The notes under the pieces: model-generated
Databases searched by the model: none
What the model was told of the DNA's origin: nothing
What the model saw: the letters and a program-made list of their open reading frames with translations, nothing else
Part shown: one piece after another, positions 8,709-17,232 of the stretch
Layout of the letters: every line of letters starts with the position of its first letter
How positions within the stretch are numbered: the first letter of the stretch is position 1
Assembly (NCBI GenBank): GCA_958295845.1
Contig: OY282376.1
Location: 3,299,022 to 3,363,021 of the forward strand
From: Caldilineaceae bacterium
Lineage (GTDB): Bacteria; Chloroflexota; Anaerolineae; Caldilineales; Caldilineaceae
Direction: 5' to 3'
Length of the DNA: 64,000 nucleotides
Made by a program: the position numbers and the translations under genes

Positions 8709-9024
8709 CGCGGCAATCGGGCAGACGCTGGCGCCGAGCTCGACCGCAGTGGGGGCAGGTGCCGTCCCGCACCACGCCGGGGCAGGACCTGTCAGGACAA
8801 GGTCGATTCATTGCGTTTCGACAGAGGAAAGCGCTCGAGCTGCGCCCGGAGCGGCCAGGACAGCCAGCGCCATCGCATCGGCGACGAGAATGGAGGTGGA
8901 ATTGTTTATGAATTGTCTACCCCCTCCCCCCTTTTTTGGGAACTCATATACCTCAACACCACGAACAACAGGCGCGCCGGCAAAGAGTTTGGGCGTCCGG
9001 CTCATACAATGAAGGAACCTCACA
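8709..9024. other. Interior of element B, no recognised gene
   Basis: Non-transposase DNA between the orfB remnant and a small membrane ORF. Frames here give low-complexity Arg/Pro-rich translations without family resemblance. A Zn-ribbon-like CPHC pair can be read on the minus strand near 8750, which is too little to name a gene. Confidence 0.35.
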
Positions 9025-9297
9025 ATGTTTCCCGCTGTGCGTCAAAAAATGAGTCACGATGCTCGGGTTCAGTACATACGGGCAAGAAGTGCAATCGTCT
9101 TCGTCATGCTGGTGTTCTTCTTACTGAGCTCTTTTGCGATGACTGTCTTAGTCAGTTATCCAACCCCTTTCCACTGGATCTTCTTTCACATCGACATTCT
9201 TTTCTACCCTGAAGCACCGAAGTACGCTGCATTCGGCATAGCCTTTCTCTCAATTTGTAGAAAATCTGCCCTGATTATTGTAAGAGCGCGACAGTAA
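9025..9297 (+). CDS. Small putative two-helix membrane protein, unrecognised
   Basis: 90 residues, MFPAVRQKMSHDARVQYIRA at the start, then two hydrophobic stretches (about residues 23-45, IVFVMLVFFLLSSFAMTVLV; and 50-78) and a basic tail. No family is recognised. It lies in element B where transposase sequence is missing, so it could be cargo, but a weak ribosome binding site and short length leave real doubt that it is expressed. Confidence 0.3.
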   Translation: MFPAVRQKMSHDARVQYIRARSAIVFVMLVFFLLSSFAMTVLVSYPTPFHWIFFHIDILFYPEAPKYAAFGIAFLSICRKSALIIVRARQ

Positions 9298-9301
9298 CGC
9301 T

Positions 9302-9403
9302 GCGGCGGGCGGCCTCAGCCACTGTGCTGCCCTCGGCTATCGCAACCTCAGCCTCTCTCAGCTTGTTGATCACCTGCTCCGGCGTATGTCTCTTCCTCGC
9401 CAT
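9302..9403 (-). pseudogene. Remnant N-terminus of IS3-family transposase orfA (element B)
   Basis: Reads MARKRHTPEQVINKLREAEV then AIAEGSTVAEAARR, the standard HTH start of IS3-family orfA, and breaks off before the second half of the HTH. The upstream leader has GGGGGAAAG as ribosome binding site and a TATAAT box (complement of 9434-9439). Confidence 0.78.
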
Positions 9404-9466
9404 CTTTCCCCCTTTCTACGGCCCAATACTAACATTATACCTGGACCAGTTTTGGGGGGCAGGTCA

Positions 9467-10690
9467 AGGTAACATGCTGGTCGCACTGTTGTCTTTGAGA
9501 GGCTATTCGTGTCTATGAGAGTCCATGAGCGTTTACGAGCGTTTGCGTGCGTTGCATCGGGTAACATGCTGGTCGCACTGTTATCTTTGAGAGGCAATAA
9601 GTGTCTATGAGAGTCCATGAGCGTTTACGAGCGTTTGCGTGTGTTGCATCAGGTAACTTGCTGGTCGAACTGTTGTCTTTGAGAGGCAATTCGTGACTAT
9701 GAGAGTTCATGAGAGTCCATGAGCGTTTACGAGCGTTTGCGTGCGTTTGCCTGCGTTTGCATGCGTTGCATCAGGTAACAAGCTGGTCGCACTGTCGTCT
9801 TTGAGAGGCTATTCGTGTCTATGAGAGTTCACGAGAGTCCATGAGCGTTTACGAGCGTTTGCGTGCGTTTGCGTGCGTTGCATCAGGTAACAAGCTGGTC
9901 TCACTGTTGTCTTTGAGAGGCTATTCGTGTCTATGAGAGTTCACGAGAGTCTATGAGCGTTTACGAGCGTTTTCGTGCGTTGCATCAGGTAACTTGCCGG
10001 TCGCACTGTTGTCTTTGAGAGGCGATTCGTGTCAATGAGAGTTCACGAGAGTCTATGAGCGTTTACGAGCGTTTTCGTGCGTTGCATCAGGTAACATGCT
10101 GGTCGCACTGTTGTCTTTGAGAGGCTATTCGTGTCAATGAGAGTTTACGAGAGTCTATGAGCGTTTACGAGCGTTTGCGTGCGTTGCATCAGGTAACTTT
10201 CTGGTCTCACTGTTGTCATTGAGAGGCGATTAGTGTCAATGAGCGTTCACGAGAGTCTATGAGCGTTTACGAGCGTTTGCGTGCGTTGCATCAGGTAACT
10301 TGCTGGTCGCACTGTTGTCTTTGAGAGGCGATTCGTGTCTATGAGAGTTCACGAGAGTCCATGAGCGTTTGCGTGCGTTGCATCAGGTAACTTGCTGGTC
10401 GCACTGTTGTCTTTGAGAGGCGAATAGTGTCAATGAGAGTTCACGAGAGTCTATGAGCGTTTACGAGCGTTTGCGTGCGTTGCATCAGGAAACTGCTGGT
10501 CTCGCTAGTGTCAATGAGAGCCTACGAGAGTACATGAGAGTTTACGAGCGTTTGCGTGCATTGCACAAGAGGCCACGACAGTTTGTGAGGGACCATTAGC
10601 CTAGCACGAGAGATTACGAGTGCTGCATGAGAGTCTGCGAGAGTCCATGAGAGTTTTCGAGCGTTGGCGAGCATTTTTCGAGAGAATGTG
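9467..10690 (+). repeat. Higher-order tandem array built from 10-bp steps, about 11 units
   Basis: Units begin with GGTAACNNGCTGGTCNCACT at 9468, 9560, 9652, 9774, 9886, 9988, 10090, 10192, 10294, 10386 and (degenerate) 10488. Unit lengths are 92, 92, 122, 112, 102, 102, 102, 102, 92 and 102 bp, so every unit equals 92 plus a multiple of 10. The second half of each unit is itself a run of diverged decamers: TATGAGAGTT, CACGAGAGTC, TATGAGCGTT, TACGAGCGTT, TGCGTGCGTT. Length changes are gains or losses of decamers. The array decays after about 10490 and ends near 10690. No unique spacers, so it is not CRISPR. The minus strand is open over parts of it only because 102 is divisible by 3. Confidence 0.9.
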
Positions 10691-10995
10691 AATGTCGGTA
10701 GTCACTTGACCATTGATTGAAATAACCTGCTGTCCCGAAGAGAAGGGAGCTACTTTTTGTGATCGAGATACTGCTGCTCCAACTGGTAACTTTCGCGGAT
10801 GTCGAATGTAGTTCGTGAAATCTGTTAACAACTAAGCCATATACTGTGCCATGTAGGGGGCCATATACAGTTCCTTTCTTGACCAGTACTTTTTTCCTGA
10901 TGCCATTCGGGCTATGTGATGGCGTAATCGATTGGCGACCGCCAGGTTGGTTGGCGCACACTGTCTGCATGCCACGATGGTGGCGAAGAACCAGT

Positions 10996-11130
10996 TCGGT
11001 GGCTAGCAAGGGCGGGGCGTTGCGGGGGCGCAGCCCCCGCACAAGGGAGGGCCGAAGGCCCGGACGCCCAAATGCAAGGAGAGAGTGACGAGGAGAGAGG
11101 AGAGAGAAAACTTCGGTCGCCTCATTCAGG
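10996..11130 (+). repeat. Dispersed two-hairpin GC-rich repeat, copy 1
   Basis: Core is GGGCGGGGCGTTGCGGGGGC followed by GCAGCCCCCGC, giving a perfect 8-bp hairpin (GCGGGGGC / GCCCCCGC, loop GCA), then GGGCCGAAGGCCC, a second hairpin. A purine tail of GGAGAGAG repeats follows, then CTCATTCAGG. Shared with copies near 28350, 30371 and 59786, all in the same orientation. Copy 3 is the most similar, including the purine tail. Confidence 0.85.
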
Positions 11131-11476
11131 GTTGCGGGTCAGTTACGGCTGAGTCGTTACAGATTTGGCAGGTGTTCTCCGAGCGGCGCGAACGCATGGC
11201 CTAATGTATATGTTATATCTTCGATATTCCCTTGGTATATCTAGTGACGTTACGATTCGGGCAATTAGGGCTGGCCGGACTGGATTTCTCATTGCTTCGA
11301 CGCGATTCTTCAGGGACATTTTACGACATAGGTGAACTTTCTGATATGCTAGGGCCGATGTCCGAATGACTATTATACCACGATAATTTCTCCTTTTCGG
11401 GACAGATTTGCTCAGCGACGCACGTCTTTCTGTACGCTGCGTCGACCTACACATTTAGCGAAGAAAGGAACTAAGC
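11131..11476. other. Upstream region of the Gfo/Idh/MocA gene
   Basis: AT-richer than its surroundings. It contains several TATAT/TTATA stretches (11200-11245) and TATTATACC near 11370 that could be a -10 box, but no convincing -35 partner. The ribosome binding site AGAAAGGAACTAAGC precedes the ATG at 11477. No gene is seen. Confidence 0.4.
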
Positions 11477-12559
11477 ATGGCAGACTCGAAGGCAACGAGT
11501 GCTCAAGAGACGGGAACGTCGGACGAGCCTTTGCGGATTGGAATCAGCGGGTTGGGGCGGAGTGGATGGGGCATCCATGCCAACGTCCTGGCCCAGATTG
11601 GCGAGAATTTCAGGGTCACGGCGGTATGTGATCCGGACCCAGATCGCCAAGAGGAGGCAGTTGACAGGTTCGACTGTCTGGCCTATTCGAACATTGAGGA
11701 GATTATCGCTGACAATGCGGTGGAGCTGCTGGTGGTGGCGACGCCGAGCCAGCTGCACGTGAGCGACGCTTCGGCGGCGATGCGGGCGGGGAAGCATGTC
11801 ATCGTGGAGAAGCCGATGGCGCCAACGCTGGCCGGTGTGGACGAGATGATCGCTGTCTCCGAGGAGACGGGGATGCTGCTGACGGTGAACCAGAACTACC
11901 GCTACCACGCGGACTTTCTGAAGGTCAAGGAGGTCGTTGATTCGGGTGTGCTGGGGCGTATCGTGCAGATGCGGATCACGGGGAACGGTTTTCGGCGGCG
12001 CTGGGACTGGCAGACGCTGAAGCAATACGGCGGCGGCGACCTGAACAACAAGGGGGCGCATTCGATCGACTGGGCGATCCACTTTTTCGACGATCCCAAC
12101 CCGGAGCTCTTCTGCCAGATGGAGACGACGCCCCTGTTTGCCGGAGACGCGGAGAGTCACGTCAAGCTGGTGATCAAGCCGAACGACGGGCCTGTCATCG
12201 ACGTGGAGATGAGCAACTGCTGCGCCTATCCGCAGGACGCGTGGTTGGTCATGGGAACGCAGGGGACGCTTGTGAGCGCGGACCGGAGAGAGGTAAGTTG
12301 GAAGTACTTCGACCCGGAGGAGGCGCCGCCGCTGGTGCTGGACACGGAGCCTACGCCTGATCGCAGCTACAACAGCGAAACGCTGCCTTGGAAAGAGGAG
12401 ACGTTCACACCGGAGTTCAACTTCTTCACGGGCATGTTCACTCTTTACGAAGACATTTTTCAGACAATTCGCACCGGGGAACAGAAGGCTATTTCGGCGG
12501 CGAGTGTTCGGCGCCAGGTGGAGCTTCTGGAACGCTGCCGGGAGATGAGTCCTGTTTGA
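11477..12559 (+). CDS. Gfo/Idh/MocA family oxidoreductase
   Basis: 360 residues. The N-terminal Rossmann domain has the dinucleotide motif ISGLGRSGWG, then VCDPDPDR and the family's EKP motif (VIVEKPMAPTL), with the catalytic-region Lys-Pro pair. The second domain follows (NQNYRYHADFLKVKEVVDSG, GGGDLNNKGAHSIDWAIHFF), with the conserved His that often acts as acid/base. NAD(P)-dependent oxidation or reduction of a sugar, inositol or derivative; substrate unknown. Good Shine-Dalgarno (AAAGGAA). First gene of a mixed-strand catabolic cluster; convergent with the PhyH gene. Confidence 0.9.
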   Translation: MADSKATSAQETGTSDEPLRIGISGLGRSGWGIHANVLAQIGENFRVTAVCDPDPDRQEEAVDRFDCLAYSNIEEIIADNAVELLVVATPSQLHVSDASAAMRAGKHVIVEKPMAPTLAGVDEMIAVSEETGMLLTVNQNYRYHADFLKVKEVVDSGVLGRIVQMRITGNGFRRRWDWQTLKQYGGGDLNNKGAHSIDWAIHFFDDPNPELFCQMETTPLFAGDAESHVKLVIKPNDGPVIDVEMSNCCAYPQDAWLVMGTQGTLVSADRREVSWKYFDPEEAPPLVLDTEPTPDRSYNSETLPWKEETFTPEFNFFTGMFTLYEDIFQTIRTGEQKAISAASVRRQVELLERCREMSPV

Positions 12560-12570
12560 GGCAGGTCGGA

Positions 12571-13314
12571 TCAGCTGCCAAAGGCGGCCATGTAGAGTTT
12601 GGTCCGCTGGTTGAGGACGCCGTAGAAGGCGCGCGTTTCGGCGTCCGGGTGATCCCGCCAGAGCGTGGCGGGAATGCCGGAGTCGTTGGCGAGGGGCGCG
12701 CGGTCGCGATGCCCGTAGTAGATCTGAACGGTCTTGCGTTCTGACGTGGTAGGGCGGGTCGTCGCGGTATGCAAGGCAGCCACATTGAATAGGGCACAGG
12801 TCCCAGCCGGTCCGTGGAGGTCGTAGATGCCGCCGCGGTCGAGCTGGGACTGTTGATCCTTGAGGACGGGCTGGTCGATCGACTCGGGTGAGAATGAGAT
12901 GCAGTGGGTGCTCTCGTCGACATCGGTCAGGTAGACCATCAGCTGAATGTAGTCCATACGCAGCGGGTGGTCGGGCCGGTGGGGTTTGTCGCGATGCCAG
13001 CCGCGGTGGAGCTGCCCGTCGTAGGGGGGCATGTAGCGCAGACCGATCTCGCCGAAGCAGACGGGACCGCCCATGAGGTCTTCGATGACGGGCAGGATGC
13101 GCGGATGGCGGATCAGCTCGTCGAATTGCGGGGTGGTGATCAGCGCGTCGTAGTTGGCGTTTTGGTGATGGCCGTAATGGCGCCAGAAGTAGGGGAACTG
13201 TTTGCGGTCGGCGTCGAAAATATCGCGCCAAGCGGTCAGCTCCTCGTTTTGAAGGATTTGGCCCAGGTTTGCGATGCCTGTTTGGGCTAACTGGTCCCGC
13301 CATTGATTGTTCAT
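12571..13314 (-). CDS. Phytanoyl-CoA dioxygenase (PhyH) family protein
   Basis: Start chosen at 13314 (MNNQWRDQLAQ), because an upstream ATG at 13368 would run into the MaoC gene. 247 residues. Fe(II)/2-oxoglutarate dioxygenase fold: the iron ligands are suggested by WHRDKPHR (HxD) and the late His in AALHTATTRPTTSERKTVQI, where the Arg after it would bind 2-oxoglutarate. Catalyses hydroxylation of an unknown small molecule; the family is very broad. 16 bp separate it from the MaoC gene, so the two are likely one transcript. Confidence 0.83.
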   Translation of the reverse strand: MNNQWRDQLAQTGIANLGQILQNEELTAWRDIFDADRKQFPYFWRHYGHHQNANYDALITTPQFDELIRHPRILPVIEDLMGGPVCFGEIGLRYMPPYDGQLHRGWHRDKPHRPDHPLRMDYIQLMVYLTDVDESTHCISFSPESIDQPVLKDQQSQLDRGGIYDLHGPAGTCALFNVAALHTATTRPTTSERKTVQIYYGHRDRAPLANDSGIPATLWRDHPDAETRAFYGVLNQRTKLYMAAFGS

Positions 13315-13330
13315 TGTTGTTTCCCGCTGG

Positions 13331-13765
13331 CTAGGTGTTGGACACCCATTTGAGGATGTGTTGGGCAACGGCGACTAGATTTCCGGTTTGATTGGTGACG
13401 CGGATGTCGGCTACGGAGCGTCTGCGCTCTTCGTCGATAGCGGCAATTTCGTAGTGGACAGTGATGGTATCACCCATGAAGACCGCCGCCAAGAAGCGGA
13501 TGCGATCATAGCCGAGGGAGACCGGAGTCTCATTGCCGTCGGTGCGCGAACTGGCGATGGCCATGGATGAGGCGGTGGACATGTAGCCGATCAGGAGGGC
13601 GCCGTGGGCGATGCGGCTGCCGTAGCTGGAACGCTTCATGTACTCTTCGTCGACATGGTTGGGCGCGAGGTCGCCGGTGATGCCGGCGAACAGGTAGACG
13701 TCGCTCTCGCCGACGGTTTTGCTGAAGGATACGCTGTCGCCTATTTCCACGTGGAAACTGCTCAT
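13331..13765 (-). CDS. MaoC-family (R)-specific enoyl-CoA hydratase-like protein
   Basis: 144 residues, single hotdog fold. The hydratase motif is FAGITGDLAPNHVDEEYMKR followed by RIAHGALLIGYMS, with the Asp/His pair of the family (D in GDLAPNH, H in NH). Hydrates 2-enoyl-CoA esters or a related thioester. Paired in the same transcript with the PhyH dioxygenase; an acyl-CoA degradation or modification role is inference. Confidence 0.85.
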   Translation of the reverse strand: MSSFHVEIGDSVSFSKTVGESDVYLFAGITGDLAPNHVDEEYMKRSSYGSRIAHGALLIGYMSTASSMAIASSRTDGNETPVSLGYDRIRFLAAVFMGDTITVHYEIAAIDEERRRSVADIRVTNQTGNLVAVAQHILKWVSNT

Positions 13766-13969
13766 CTGTTTGTTTCTCCCCTGTTTGACCTCGTTGGATC
13801 AGTTCGAATCTTCGCCGGATCTTCTCATACGTCAGCGCTGTGCAGTGGGGACGGACTCCAGGGCTCGTTGGCATTTTGGGAAGGCTGCTCAGATTTCAAC
13901 TATGACGGTATGCCTGCTGGTCTGTTAGCGTTATTTCTCGCTTGAATGTTGAAAGATACAAAATACATT

Positions 13970-14132
13970 GATCCGCGAAGTCACGCGAAGGGTCGCGGAG
14001 AACACCTTTTTAACCACGGAGGGCCACAGAGGACCACGGAGAACACCTTTTTGTCCGCGGAGGCCGCGGAAGGTCGCGGAGAACACCTTTTTAGCCACGG
14101 AGGGCCACGGAGGAACACGGAGAACACCTCTT
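13970..14132 (+). repeat. Tandem repeat of about 40 bp with GGAGAACACC core, four units
   Basis: GGAGAACACCTTTTT-type cores at 13997, 14038, 14078 and 14119 (periods 41, 40, 41 bp), separated by alternating CCACGGAGGGCCACAGAGG and GCGGAAGGTCGCGG segments. It resembles the CCACGGAG/CACGGAGAACAC intergenic repeats seen in many environmental genomes. Lies between the MaoC gene promoter and the 3' end of the next gene; no coding function is evident. Confidence 0.8.
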
Positions 14133-14208
14133 GCATAAAGCCGGCTTTGCTGATTTCAATACCTGTTTTAGAGAGAGGCTCCGACGACCCATGGCCGAGA
14201 GAGTCTGC

Positions 14209-15255
14209 TCAGGCTGGCGGGAGCTCGACCGGCCGGCCTTCGGCGCCTGAGGTAAGGACGGCCTGGGTGGCTTCCAGCGTTCGGACGCCTTCTTCGGCGC
14301 TGACGAGAGGTGGTTCTTGTCTGCGAATTACGCGGCAGAAATGTGCCAGTTGGGCTGCCAGCGGGTCGGAATCGGCGGGCTTGTGCTGATCCTTTTCGAG
14401 CGGCTGCTCCCAGCCGGCGTTGGCGTTGGGGGGATAGCGCCACAGCTCCATCCTGGGGAAGGCGAGAGAGCCTTCGGTGCCAAAGAAGAAGGCGCAGTTT
14501 TCGGCGACGTGACTGTAGGTCGGATTCTCGAACATGGTCAGTTCATAGGACCAGGGGGACGGGGCGGCGTCGGAAAGCAGGATTGAACCGACCACTCCGG
14601 CGGCGAATGTGAGTGTAATTGCGGCGGCGTCCTCGACCTCGAAGCCGCGGGTGGCGGAGCTGGTGGCGGCATAGACGCTGGTAATCTCGCCGCAGATATA
14701 GCGGAGCGTGTCGATCTCGTGGATGAGGTTGATCAGGACGGGTCCGCCGCCGGCGCGGGTTCGCCACAGGACGTTAAAGTAGGCATCGGGCTTCTTGACG
14801 GCCCAGAGAAGTGAGACGCCGATCAAGGAACCGATTGCCCCGCCCTTTACCAGTTTCCAAAGACGCCTGATGCGAGGATGGTAGCGTCTGTGATGTCCCA
14901 CGAGAACGGGCACACCGGCTGCTGCAGCTTCGTGTACCAGAATTCGCCCTTCGGCGGGTGTGGCGGTGACCGGTTTTTCGACAAGGGGGACTATGCCGCG
15001 GCGGATGCAGGCCAGTGCGAGCTCTTCGTGCAGTTGGGTGGGCGCGGCGATGATTGCGCCATCGGGGGCTGCCAGGTCCAGGGTTTCGAGTTCGTCGTGG
15101 AAGTGCGGGACGTCATTGTGCGCGGCCAGTTGGGCCGTCCTGGCATCCGGATCGCCGATGGCTACAAGATGGCAGTCGTCGCTTGCGTTGACGTATTCTA
15201 TGTGGCGGCGGCCCATCGTGCCTGCGCCCAGTATGGCTATACGCAAATTGCTCAC
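14209..15255 (-). CDS. Gfo/Idh/MocA family oxidoreductase
   Basis: 348 residues. Starts MSNLRIAILGAGTMGRRHIEYV with the GxGxxG-type nucleotide site, then AIGDPDAR and the EKP motif (VPLVEKPVTATPAEG). It has VLVGHHRRYHPRIRRLWKLV and NLIHEIDTLRYICGE in the C-terminal domain, with the family's conserved His in xxHxxD. NAD(P)-dependent dehydrogenase of unknown sugar-like substrate. Second such gene in this cluster; it is only moderately similar to the first, so not a recent duplicate. Confidence 0.9.
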   Translation of the reverse strand: MSNLRIAILGAGTMGRRHIEYVNASDDCHLVAIGDPDARTAQLAAHNDVPHFHDELETLDLAAPDGAIIAAPTQLHEELALACIRRGIVPLVEKPVTATPAEGRILVHEAAAAGVPVLVGHHRRYHPRIRRLWKLVKGGAIGSLIGVSLLWAVKKPDAYFNVLWRTRAGGGPVLINLIHEIDTLRYICGEITSVYAATSSATRGFEVEDAAAITLTFAAGVVGSILLSDAAPSPWSYELTMFENPTYSHVAENCAFFFGTEGSLAFPRMELWRYPPNANAGWEQPLEKDQHKPADSDPLAAQLAHFCRVIRRQEPPLVSAEEGVRTLEATQAVLTSGAEGRPVELPPA

Positions 15256-15492
15256 GGTTTCGCTCCGGCGGGGCGGCGTCTTTCCTCAGAAACTCATTGG
15301 AACTGCCCCTGTACTATTGTACTGGAATTCTACAGCAGAACGAGGGCCTAGTCGACCTCCTCTGTAGCACTTTCCAACGACTTGGGGTATAAGAGAACTG
15401 CAGGGGTCAGAACTGCAGTGGTCAGTGGTCGGTGGTCAGTGGTCAGTAAAAAGATGAGTCCGGCGAGAGTAGGTCGGTGAGGGAAGGTGCAG

Positions 15493-16236
15493 ATGATTGA
15501 ATATGATTTTGGGGGACGGACGGCGGTTGTTACCGGGGGGGCGAAGGGTATTGGGCTGGGGATTGCGCAGCGGCTGGCTGGCGCGGGTGCGGGTGTGGCG
15601 GTTTGGGACTTAGACCCGGGGCCTGTGCGCGGCACGGCGGCCGGGCAGGCGTTTGAGGCCGCTTTTTCGGTTGACGTGACGGAACCTGCGAGCGTAGAGC
15701 AGGCGGTGCAGGATACGCTGGCGCAGTTGGGTGTGATTGATATTCTGGTCAACAATGCCGGCGTCTCGGGACCGACGCTGCCCACGTGGGAGTACCCGCT
15801 GGAGGCGTGGGACCGGGTTGTCGCGGCGGACCTCACTTCGGTCTTTTTGTGCAGCCGGGCCGTTATCCCGTTCATGTTGGGACAGGGGGGAGGCCGGATC
15901 GTCAACGTGGCGTCGGTTGCCGGCAAGGAGGGCAACGCGAACGCATGCGCGTATTCGGCCGCCAAGGCGGGCGTGATCGCTCTGACCAAGTCATTGGGTA
16001 AGGAGCTGGCCCAGAGCGGCATCATCGTCAACTGTGTGGCCCCGGCGATGGTGCAGACCGATCTGCTCGGCGAGATGACGCCGGAGTACATCGAGACCGT
16101 GACCGCAAAGATCCCGATGGGACGGTTCGGAACGGTTGAGGAGAACGCGGAGATGGTGGCCTGGCTGTGCAGCGACGCGTGCAGCTTCGCTACGGGCGCG
16201 GTGTTCGACGTGTCCGGAGGGCGGGCGACCTATTGA
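15493..16236 (+). CDS. SDR family oxidoreductase
   Basis: About 247 residues; the ATG at 15493 is well placed behind GGGAAGG, though a GTG at 15487 is possible. Classical short-chain dehydrogenase: the cofactor motif is TGGAKGIGLGIA, then the NNAG motif in ILVNNAGVSG. The catalytic Ser is in VASVAGKEG and the Tyr-Lys pair in YSAAK. Probably a sugar or polyol dehydrogenase or 3-oxoacyl reductase-like enzyme. Followed after about 50 bp by the isomerase gene on the same strand. The upstream gap holds a short GTCAGTGGTC-type simple repeat (15405-15455). Confidence 0.9.
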   Translation: MIEYDFGGRTAVVTGGAKGIGLGIAQRLAGAGAGVAVWDLDPGPVRGTAAGQAFEAAFSVDVTEPASVEQAVQDTLAQLGVIDILVNNAGVSGPTLPTWEYPLEAWDRVVAADLTSVFLCSRAVIPFMLGQGGGRIVNVASVAGKEGNANACAYSAAKAGVIALTKSLGKELAQSGIIVNCVAPAMVQTDLLGEMTPEYIETVTAKIPMGRFGTVEENAEMVAWLCSDACSFATGAVFDVSGGRATY

Positions 16237-16288
16237 TTGCAGCATCGAGGCAATCTGAAGTACAGCAGACCTGTCGGGATAAGCGCAG

Positions 16289-17119
16289 ATGAGCGACTTC
16301 AGCAGACTGGCCATCAACCAGTATACGACTCTGCACCAGTGGTCTCTGCCGCAGGCTATCGAAGGGTATGCTCGGAACGGCGTCCACGCGATAGGCATTG
16401 TGCGGGACAAGCTGCAGGAGGTTGGCGTCGCGGAGGCGAAGAGGTTGCTGCGGGCTCACGATATGACGGTCACCTGCGTTTGTATCGGCGGCCTGTTGAC
16501 GGCCTCGGACGACTACCGGTTTCGGGCTAACCTTGAATCGACCAGGCGGGTCATTGATGAGGCGGCCGAGTTGGATGCCGAGTGTGTCGTGTTCGTGGCA
16601 GGCGGGCTGCCTGAGGAGTCCCGAGACCTGCCGGCGGCGCGAGCGCGCTGCCTGGAGGGCCTCGCGGAGATTCTTCCCTATGCGAAGTCGACCGGTGTGA
16701 CGCTGGGGCTGGAGCCGTTGCACCCGATGATCTGCGCGTTCCGCTCGTGTCTGTCGACTTTGGGCCAAGCCAATGACTGGATCGAGGTGCTGGGGGCGGG
16801 TCCGGAGCTGGGCATCGTCGTCGATGTGTATCATGTGTGGTGGGACCCGGACATGGAGAGGGAGATCGAGCGGGCAGCGGGGCGCATCGTCTCTTTTCAT
16901 GTTTGCGACTGGCTTCTGGATACGACCGATTTGCGGTTGGATAGGGGCATGATGGGTGACGGGGTAATCGATATTCGCCGCATACGCGACCTGGTGGAGG
17001 CGACGGGCTACGACGGCTATCGAGAGGTGGAGATCTTTTCGGAACGGGACTGGTGGCAGCGCGATCCGGATGAGGTGGTTGCGATCGCCAAGGCGCGTTA
17101 TTTGTCGGACGTTATTTGA
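16289..17119 (+). CDS. Sugar phosphate isomerase/epimerase family protein (TIM barrel)
   Basis: 276 residues, xylose-isomerase-like TIM barrel (AP_endonuc_2 superfamily). Typical strand motifs: VTCVCIGGLLTA, VVFVAGGLPEESRD, LGLEPLHPM (metal-binding Glu), LGIVVDVYHVWWDPD (Asp/His metal ligands), FHVCDWLLDTTD and YREVEIFSERDWW (last metal-binding Glu). Likely isomerises or epimerises a keto-sugar or inositol-derived intermediate. Neighbouring SDR and Gfo/Idh/MocA genes support a polyol or sugar pathway; the exact substrate is unknown. Confidence 0.88.
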   Translation: MSDFSRLAINQYTTLHQWSLPQAIEGYARNGVHAIGIVRDKLQEVGVAEAKRLLRAHDMTVTCVCIGGLLTASDDYRFRANLESTRRVIDEAAELDAECVVFVAGGLPEESRDLPAARARCLEGLAEILPYAKSTGVTLGLEPLHPMICAFRSCLSTLGQANDWIEVLGAGPELGIVVDVYHVWWDPDMEREIERAAGRIVSFHVCDWLLDTTDLRLDRGMMGDGVIDIRRIRDLVEATGYDGYREVEIFSERDWWQRDPDEVVAIAKARYLSDVI

Positions 17120-17150
17120 TTGTCGGTGGCCACAACGAGATACTGATTTG

Positions 17151-17177
17151 AAGGGGGACGAGAGATTGTCCCCTTTG
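17151..17177 (+). terminator. Candidate terminator after the isomerase gene
   Basis: AAGGGGGAC and GTCCCCTTT can pair (8 bp with one bulge) around an 8-nt loop, followed by TGTTG. The U-tract is weak. Confidence 0.4.
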
Positions 17178-17232
17178 TTGAATATGGACTTCTCAGCTCT
17201 CTCATAGCGCCAACTGTAGGAGATAAATTACC

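Larger units (their letters stand above)
8590..9466 (-). mobile_element. IS3-family-derived element B, internally deleted
   Basis: Ends are GGACCTGCCCCC at 8590 (one mismatch to the canonical TGACCTGCCCCC) and the matching inverted repeat ending at 9466. A 4-bp duplication AGGT flanks it (8586-8589 and 9467-9470); removing the element and one AGGT restores a normal array junction (GCATAAGGTAAC). The right end keeps the last 30 codons of orfB, the left end the leader and first 34 codons of orfA. Everything between (about 590 bp) is unrelated to transposase. At 877 bp it is shorter than a normal IS3 element and cannot encode its own transposase. Confidence 0.75.

Noticed and set aside
9467..10690. 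CRISPR array
   Set aside because: Repeats are contiguous with no unique spacers and unit length varies by 10-bp steps; no cas genes are present.
9370..10831. Protein-coding genes on the minus strand of the repeat array
   Set aside because: Open frames exist only because 102-bp units are divisible by 3; they break at 92-, 112- and 122-bp units and translate to repetitive low-complexity sequence.
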